From the NCBI GenBank assembly GCA_030278955.1, contig JAOANR010000004.1, positions 52,455,459 to 52,519,458 on the forward strand: a DNA stretch of 64,000 nt, in the 5' to 3' direction. Made by a program: the position numbers and the translations under genes. Source of the stretch: Hygrophila difformis. Lineage: Eukaryota > Streptophyta > Magnoliopsida > Lamiales > Acanthaceae. Below, in pieces: positions 58,009 to 64,000 of the stretch. Every line of letters begins with the position of its first letter. The first letter of the stretch is position 1. The notes under the pieces were generated by a model. It did not search any database. It was not told the origin of the DNA and saw only the letters and a program-made list of their open reading frames with translations.

Positions 58009-58272
58009 TACTTCCTCCGTTTTTTAAAAATTGAAACGGACCCACAGTGCACGCAGTCCAATGCACATTTTAAATCATTAATAACTCAAGTTCGGTACAA
58101 GTAAAAATTCTAAAAGTTCAATATTTAAAAACTACTCGACGAGACGAATCGAACAAGATCACACTTGATTATATTTTAACTTGTATAACTATAATAAAAC
58201 TTTAAGTGAAAGTGCGTGTGTGAACAGTAGCAAATTTCCAAATGTTACAATATTTAAAAAACGGAGTGAGTA
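58009..58272. mobile_element. Stowaway-like MITE
   Basis: TACTTCCTCCGTTTTTTAAA and AAAAAACGGAGTGAGTA are inverted ends with TA borders. The interior belongs to the 265-bp family (ACGGACCCACAGTGCACGCA). Confidence 0.8.
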
Positions 58273-58274
58273 CA

Positions 58275-59065
58275 TATTTAGTACCAAGTAGATGGTGCTA
58301 TTGTTAGTTTTAAGTAGCAATAAAGATGCAGCAGCATGTCCCTTTCAAAACGTCAAAACACCTGTTGTGGCCATTTGTTCAAAGGAAAGCATATACCCAA
58401 TCTCCCATCCCCACATATATAGTATAGTAGTCTACCTCTTAATTATATGTGGTTCACAATTTTCGATTTTTCATTCATTTTACAATAATAATATCGAGTT
58501 TCTGTGGTACCTGTGACCCCTCCCACTATTTTATTTTTTATTTTTTAATTTTTATCTATGATTGTTTCATTCGATGGCATATCGGATCATCCATTCAAGA
58601 TGGAAGTTTCATTTCAAAAATTTGAAACAAAGGGTCACAGAATCAATAGAAGGAGGAGCAATTGATAGATATTCTGATGACTGATATCCTATGTAGTATT
58701 ATTGTACATAATCAATTATATTAATGCTCATTTGTTTGTTTTTTTGAAAAAAGAAGAGAAATGCTGACGAGTAAGCTTTTATATAATTCTTTTAGAAATA
58801 GTTGTAGTTATTAAAATAAATTCAAAAATAAAAGTAATTAGATTGGAAGTAAGCTTTAGTGGGCATAGCTATTGTTTGCAAAGTTTTTGTTGAAAGCTTT
58901 TGCCCCTAAAAACTTGTGTTTAGAATGGGCATTTTATTTTGACATAGCATTTTCTAGGTAAAACTCCTAAAAACTTCAAAAAAGAACAGACCCAATGCAA
59001 CCCTACGTGTGCATAATGTGGTGAACTGATGGTGATACCGTGATACAACTTTAATTTATAATTGC
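58275..59065. other. Spacer, no gene seen
   Basis: AT-rich; a 74-codon frame (58292-58516) has no recognisable similarity and unlikely composition for a protein. Confidence 0.45.
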
Positions 59066-59068
59066 ATG

Positions 59069-59566
59069 TACTTTCTTCGTTTTTTTAAAGATAGTTACGT
59101 TTGAACATAATATATACTTCCTCTATTTTTTTAATTTTTGCTACGGATCCATTCTGCACGCAGTTCAATACATATTTTAGATGCTTAATAACTCAAGTTC
59201 GGTTGAAATAAAAATTCTAAAAGTTCGATATTTAAAAACTACAAGACGAGACGAATCTGACAAGATCCCATCTTGATTATATTTTAATTTGTATAACTAT
59301 GATAAAACTTTAAGTTAAAGTATGTATGTGAATAATTGACATTTGCCCAATGTAGCAAATAATTAGGAACGGAGGAAGTACTATTTATACAAATATTTTA
59401 ACTTGAAATTTTATCATAGTTATACAAATTAAAATATAGTCAACTGGGATCCGTCTCGCATTGTAGTTTTTAAATATCGAATTTTTAAAATTTTTATTTG
59501 TACCGAATTTGAATTATTAATGGTTTAAAATATGCATTGGATTACGTGTTTCATGGTCCGTAGACA
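59069..59566. mobile_element. Outer Stowaway-like MITE, split by an inner copy
   Basis: The first 45 bp (TACTTTCTTCGTTTTTTTAA...) and, after the inner MITE, the rest of the family body (TTTTATCATAGTTATACAAA; ACTGGGATCCGTCTCGCATT) reconstruct one element interrupted at a TA. The right TIR has decayed to CATGGTCCGTAGAC. Confidence 0.65.
59115..59380. mobile_element. Inner Stowaway-like MITE nested in a relative
   Basis: TACTTCCTCTATTTTTTTAA and AGGAACGGAGGAAGTA are inverted ends, TA on both sides, complete 265-bp body. Confidence 0.8.
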
Positions 59567-59904
59567 AAAAAAAAACAAAAAAACAAAAAACATATTATGT
59601 ATATATTATTCATATAGTGTTGTATAAATGTAAAATGAACCTTTTAACGCAATGTTTGGGATATTTTATTAATAGTGTGTGCTTATTGGTGTAATGGTGT
59701 CCGGTTGCCAAAACCTATACAAGACCATCGGAATCCCAATGTGTAAGAGAGAATTCAAGAAAACTGTCTTATTACACCAGGATCATAATTTGAAGACAGT
59801 GAGGGAAGCTCCGAAGCAAAGGTTATATAGTAGGAAATAATTACTCTCATATGAATAAATAAATCAAATGATATTTTCAAAAATAATAAAAACGGAACAA
59901 ACAA

Positions 59905-60100
59905 CAGTTGGCTTGAGTAGATGGATGCTCTAGTCGCTTAAGCAATGTCTAGGGGTTCGACCCTTGTGTATGCAAAAAAACTACTTTGGGAGAAGTGCCC
60001 TTAATTGCCCTTGCGGATCCTCGATGGATTAGTCTTGAGTCCAATGTGGTCTGGGGATTACCTGGTATTCACCTAAAAATAATAAAAACGGAAAGGGACA
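59905..60100 (+). mobile_element. Second SINE family, tentative
   Basis: GGCTTGAGTAGATGGATGCT, then GGGGTTCGACCCTTGTGTAT gives a tRNA-like head with a good box B, followed by an unrelated body (CCTTGCGGATCCTCGATGGA). No duplication or tail was resolved, so the end is approximate. Confidence 0.4.
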
Positions 60101-60179
60101 TTTTGAAAACGTTAACCCATCAAAGGTGCGATAGCATATTCATTTTGAAAGGAATAAACGACTTTAAGAATTAATCAGA

Positions 60180-61447
60180 TCACTCCAAATTAAATATTTA
60201 ATTATATGATGCCCATTGCACGTGATTGACCATTCGCAGGGCTGAAATTTCTTCCGGTTTATGGGTGTGTTTGGTTGTAAGTAGATTAGGAACATATAGC
60301 GGATTGAAATAGTATATCCTCTCACAATTCTCTCTCCGAATCTGCTATCTGCTAGTGAATTCGCTGACTTCCAAACATCCCTATATACTACCTATTATCT
60401 CATGGTGATTTGAGTCAAATATTTAAAATGTGCTCAAATTATTTCCCAACCATATAAAAAGCTCAAAGTCTCTTCACATGCCGCAAACATACAAATATAG
60501 ACAATAAAAATGATTGGGTAGCATTTAGAATTATCAGTTATGTACACATAACAATCTAAAGTTAAGTAATTTAGAGTAGCTGTTTAATATAAATATGCGT
60601 ATATATAAAATATACTCCGTATGAGATTATAAAAAGTTATAAATGTAAGGGTAAGCTAATTACTTCCTCTAAAAAAATATATTTAGAACTGCAATTCCAA
60701 TGTGAAAGCAAGACGTCTATTATTATTAACCTATTTTGGCAAACTCGCATGTCAATTTCAAGAAAATTTGCATGGCATGTTTCTTTTGACACCAATAAAA
60801 ACTTGCACCGTCGTATAATGGCTGTATCATAATCTGTATATTGCGGTCGAGAAATTTCACCTCTTTTTTTTTTTTTTTTTTCCCCTTTTTTATTTCTTTA
60901 TTTCTTCCGATAAGAATATTAAAATGTTAATCAAATCAATTAAGTGCAACCTTTTTTTTAAATACCTATAGAAGTAATTAACAGTGTAACCTTTTTTTTT
61001 GGCAAAAGAGCCTAATAAGATTAACAGTGTAACTTTGATATAAAAAACTAATACAACCTTAATTACCCCCAAATACCCCTATATATACATGTATGCATTT
61101 ACTTCGTATTATACATTATATATACGTCAAAAAATTGCACATATAAAATATTAGGTATCAAATTTCAACCTGCTCCCCAACAGAACAAATTAATTTTTTT
61201 TCTTTGAAAAAAAGTCATAGTAAACCCTAATATAGTGAGTAGTACATTTAGTGCCAAATCTTCCATTCAGGTGTATGTATACGAAATTTCAAACACGCAC
61301 AAACCCTCCCACGCCCACCTCCCCCCGATCTCAATAAACAATAATTAAGTACTGTAAAATGTCATCTTAGAAACATATGATAAATTCAGACCCACTTTTT
61401 TTTATTTGACATGAAATTTCCAATTAATTTTTAAAGATAAATTGACC
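60180..61447. other. AT-rich spacer, no gene seen
   Basis: Contains GGTGTGTTTGG-type MITE end scraps near 60263 and long T-runs (60868-60885). No conserved reading frame or RNA. Confidence 0.45.
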
Positions 61448-61458
61448 AATATAATAAG

Positions 61459-62541
61459 GGGAAAAAAGGCCAAATACGTTCTTTTTCTTTTCCAAAAATC
61501 CAAATTAGTCATTTTTCTATTTTATTACTAAAATAGTCCTCTATAAATGTTAATTATGTCCAAATCAGTCCCTTGTTCACTAATTATGCTCTAATTACCG
61601 ACATGACAAGGGTTTAAATGTAAACCTGACACATGGCCATAATATTAGTCCATTTTCTTTTATTGTTTGCCAATTCAGTCCTAAACTTTTGTTTTGTTTC
61701 ATTTAGTCAGCTACCCAAATCAGTCATTTTTATATTAATTGGCCTCCAACCTTTCAAATATTTCATTTCAGGCCCAGAATCTTAATTTTTTTTTATTATT
61801 ACTAATCTATTTATCAAATAAATATCCAACATACTTCTGTAAATAAAATTAAACACTAAACCTCATACATTGGGTTTGACTGTCTTGTTATCGGGTCTTC
61901 CAAGTATCAGAATTTTACGGATTCTCTCTAACCACCCGACTGTAACCGACTGCCTTGTTAAATCATTTACTCAAACCTTTCTACGTTCTAAGGTAGGAAA
62001 CAAAGTATGATTGTGCTAATTGTTGCTGAAGGAAACCAGAATTAATGAACCATCGGTTATGGTTGGGTGGTTAGAGAGAGTCCGTAAAATCCCAGAACTT
62101 GGAAGATCCGGTAACAATGTAGTCAAACCCAATATATGAGGTTTGGTGTTTAATTTTATTTACGGAACTATGTTGGCATTTATTTGATAAATGGATTAGT
62201 AGTAATAAAAAAATTAAGGTTCTGAGCCTGAAATGAAATAATTTGAAAGGTTGGAGACAAATTAATATAAAAATGACTGATTTGGGTAGATGACTAAATG
62301 GAACAAAATAAAAATTTATGACTGAATTGGTAAAAGATCAAAGAAAAAGGACTAATATTATGCACACGTGTTAGGTTTAAATTTAAACCCTTGCCACGTC
62401 AACAATTAGAGAATAATTAGTGAACAAGGGACTGATTTGGACATAATTAGCATTTGTATCGGACTATTTTGATAATAAAATAGAAAAATGACTGATTTGA
62501 ATTTTTGGGAAAGAAAAAATGACTTATTTGTCATTTTTTCC
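61459..62541. mobile_element. Mutator-like foldback element, 1083 bp, ~500-bp arms
   Basis: The left arm (61459-61975) and right arm (about 62045-62541) are near-complete inverted copies. Paired blocks include GTCCAAATCAGTCCCTTGTTC / GAACAAGGGACTGATTTGGAC-like, CAAACCCAATATATGAGGTT and ACCACCC. The ends are GGGAAAAAAGGCCAAAT / ATTTGTCATTTTTTCC, and the 11-mer AATATAATAAG is duplicated at 61448-61458 and 62542-62552. A 9-11 bp duplication with very long TIRs fits a non-autonomous MULE. Only about 70 bp of loop separates the arms. Confidence 0.88.
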
Positions 62542-62864
62542 AATATAATAAGTAACAACAATGATGAATTTATCAGGTCAATGAGGTCAAGGTGCATCTT
62601 AGCCGCCCGTCTCAAAGTAAGCTGCCCAACTTGGACCAGTCATCATCGCACAGAAAATTTCCCATAGTGGTTGTTCAATAATGGCATGACATTGTGCCAT
62701 AACAACAAATCCACCCCTTGTTTGGTGAATGACCTAAATTCCACCCAGTTTGAACCATTCTACAATCTTACGTGAGATTGGACCCTTTTTTATTATTATT
62801 TTTTTTTAAAAAAAAATTAAAGTTGGGTCTCTCCCATTCACCATTGTACAATTTTTATCTTTTT

Positions 62865-62945
62865 TAGGAGCTATTGAAGACCTGAAAAAGGGTCCGTTGG
62901 AAGTCAAGAAACTTAACCACTTGTGCTAAGTCCTCATCTACAGCA
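62865..62945 (-). mobile_element. SINE with internal deletion
   Basis: TAGGAGCTATTGAAGACCTG (tail) is joined directly to GTCCGTTGGAAGTCAAGAAA, then CTTAACCACTTGTGCTAAGT (head); the middle, including box B, is missing. Confidence 0.6.
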
Positions 62946-63124
62946 TTGTAAAATTTGTTATAACGTGGATCTTTACATTTATATTGCCAAGTAATGCCAA
63001 ATTCTTAAGTAAGAAATCATTGTCGTTATTTGTAATTCATGATATTTGCATTAATTAATACATTCACTACAAACATGTACTGTACTATAATTTTCGTTGT
63101 CTTATGATATGTTCTGTAAGGTAA

Positions 63125-63388
63125 TACTACCTCCGTTTTTTAGTGTTTCTTACATTTAATAAGGTGTCACTATTTACACACAGACTTTTACTTAAAGTAT
63201 TATCATAGTTATACAAGTTAAAATATAACTAAATGGTATCTTGTTAGATTTGCCTCTTCGTGTAATTTTTAAATATGAAACTTTTAGAATTTTTACATAT
63301 ACCGAACTTGAGTTATTGATGATTTAAAATATGCATTGAACAAGGTAACGAATAGGTCCGTCAAAAATAAATGAAAACAGAGGAAGTA
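63125..63388. mobile_element. Stowaway-like MITE
   Basis: TACTACCTCCGTTTTTTAGT and AAAACAGAGGAAGTA are inverted ends with TA borders; 265-bp family body in the orientation of the copy at 5721. Confidence 0.75.
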
Positions 63389-63909
63389 ACTAGGCGCCGT
63401 AAAACGGTCAGCATCTAATCGAAATGGCAATCAAATATGTTCAATATCTTTTAAAATTTATAAAATTTGTGAGGAGTAAATTGTACTCATTTCATTTACC
63501 AAAAAACGATTTTATGATTAAAGAGATGTAATGTAACCACCACCCCTTAATGTATGGGCTCTCGATAAGATGGAATTATTGGAGTCTTCCAAATCTATTG
63601 ACAACTCGAAATGAAGATCCTATAGGGTTCATTTAAGCATGTCCAAATACTTGTATGCAACCCATTTTTTTTAAAAAAATAAAAAATAAAAAAATAAAAA
63701 ATAAATAAATTATAAGCCCAGTAGACCACCCATAATTTTGCTTAAATAATCCAAAATTCCAACCCTTCATTCAGCCTCCTGCAAATTATACTTACCATAA
63801 AGCTAACCAGATGGAACCAAGTCAGAAACCTGTTTTCATTTCCCTTCCGACTGTAACAGTCAAAACCAAATAAAAGCACCAGGTGAAGTTCACTTCCGAA
63901 TATGATCAA

Positions 63910-64000
63910 TTAAAATTGATTGCTGGTTAAACTTTTACTACTTCCTCTTCGCCCTCGACCAGGGGTTCTTTGTTCTCGTCCGGAAAATGAGGTAGGTTTT
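63910..64000 (-). CDS. Possible 3' end of a gene continuing past the window
   Basis: From the window edge the minus strand reads FSGREQRTPGRGRRGSSK then SLTSNQF and TAA at 63912-63910. The Arg/Gly-rich tail looks like the end of an RNA-binding or nuclear protein. About 30 codons without conserved landmarks is weak support. The frame is chosen only because it is open and RGG-like. Confidence 0.3.
   Translation of the reverse strand, partial: KPTSFSGREQRTPGRGRRGSSKSLTSNQF

Overview
This is a plant nuclear window, most likely from an asterid eudicot (possibly Lamiales). The evidence is intron-rich genes with GT-AG introns, AT-rich spacers and plant-type transposons. The lineage guess rests on impressions of the encoded proteins and was not tested. 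About two thirds of the window is mobile DNA. There are no operons and no bacterial features.

Layout. 0-16.7 kb is a repeat graveyard: tRNA-derived SINEs with target duplications, many Stowaway-like MITEs, Helitron 3' termini and degraded Helitron helicase, a hAT element with a perfect 8-bp duplication, a foldback carrying a nested SINE, and one tRNA-Glu(CTC) gene. 16.7-24.5 kb is a structurally complete CACTA (En/Spm) transposon. It has matching TIRs, a TTT duplication, dense subterminal repeats and two spliced genes that I could assemble without a stop: a TNP2-like transposase of 1132 aa and a Transposase_24/TNPA-like protein of 401 aa. 24.5-33 kb holds a foldback, a two-exon gene for an unrecognised 135-aa protein with a hydrophobic C-terminus, and a rearranged cluster of F-box/LRR (SKIP19-like) pseudogenes. 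33.1-37.5 kb is a Ty1/copia element whose LTRs differ at one base although its interior is badly decayed. 39.7-42.1 kb carries isolated exon-like pieces on the minus strand (NAC-alpha-like, unknown, NIP aquaporin-like). 43.7-44.9 kb is a 5'-truncated LINE with a 16-bp target duplication.

The two well-supported host genes are both on the minus strand. One is a seven-exon ING2-type PHD-finger chromatin reader (45.8-48.5 kb, 257 aa). The other is a 13-exon squalene synthase (51.3-56.0 kb, 414 aa) with all catalytic motifs and a C-terminal membrane anchor. Between them lie two inverted half-MITEs flanking a probable solo LTR. The last 8 kb holds more MITEs (one nested inside a relative), SINE pieces, a 1.08-kb Mutator-like foldback with about 500-bp arms, and at the right edge possibly the 3' end of another gene.

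How they fit together: squalene synthase makes the sterol and triterpene precursor at the ER, and ING2 reads H3K4 methylation in the nucleus. I see no functional link between them. The transposon record (nested insertions, intact CACTA, near-identical copia LTRs) points to several waves of activity, some recent.
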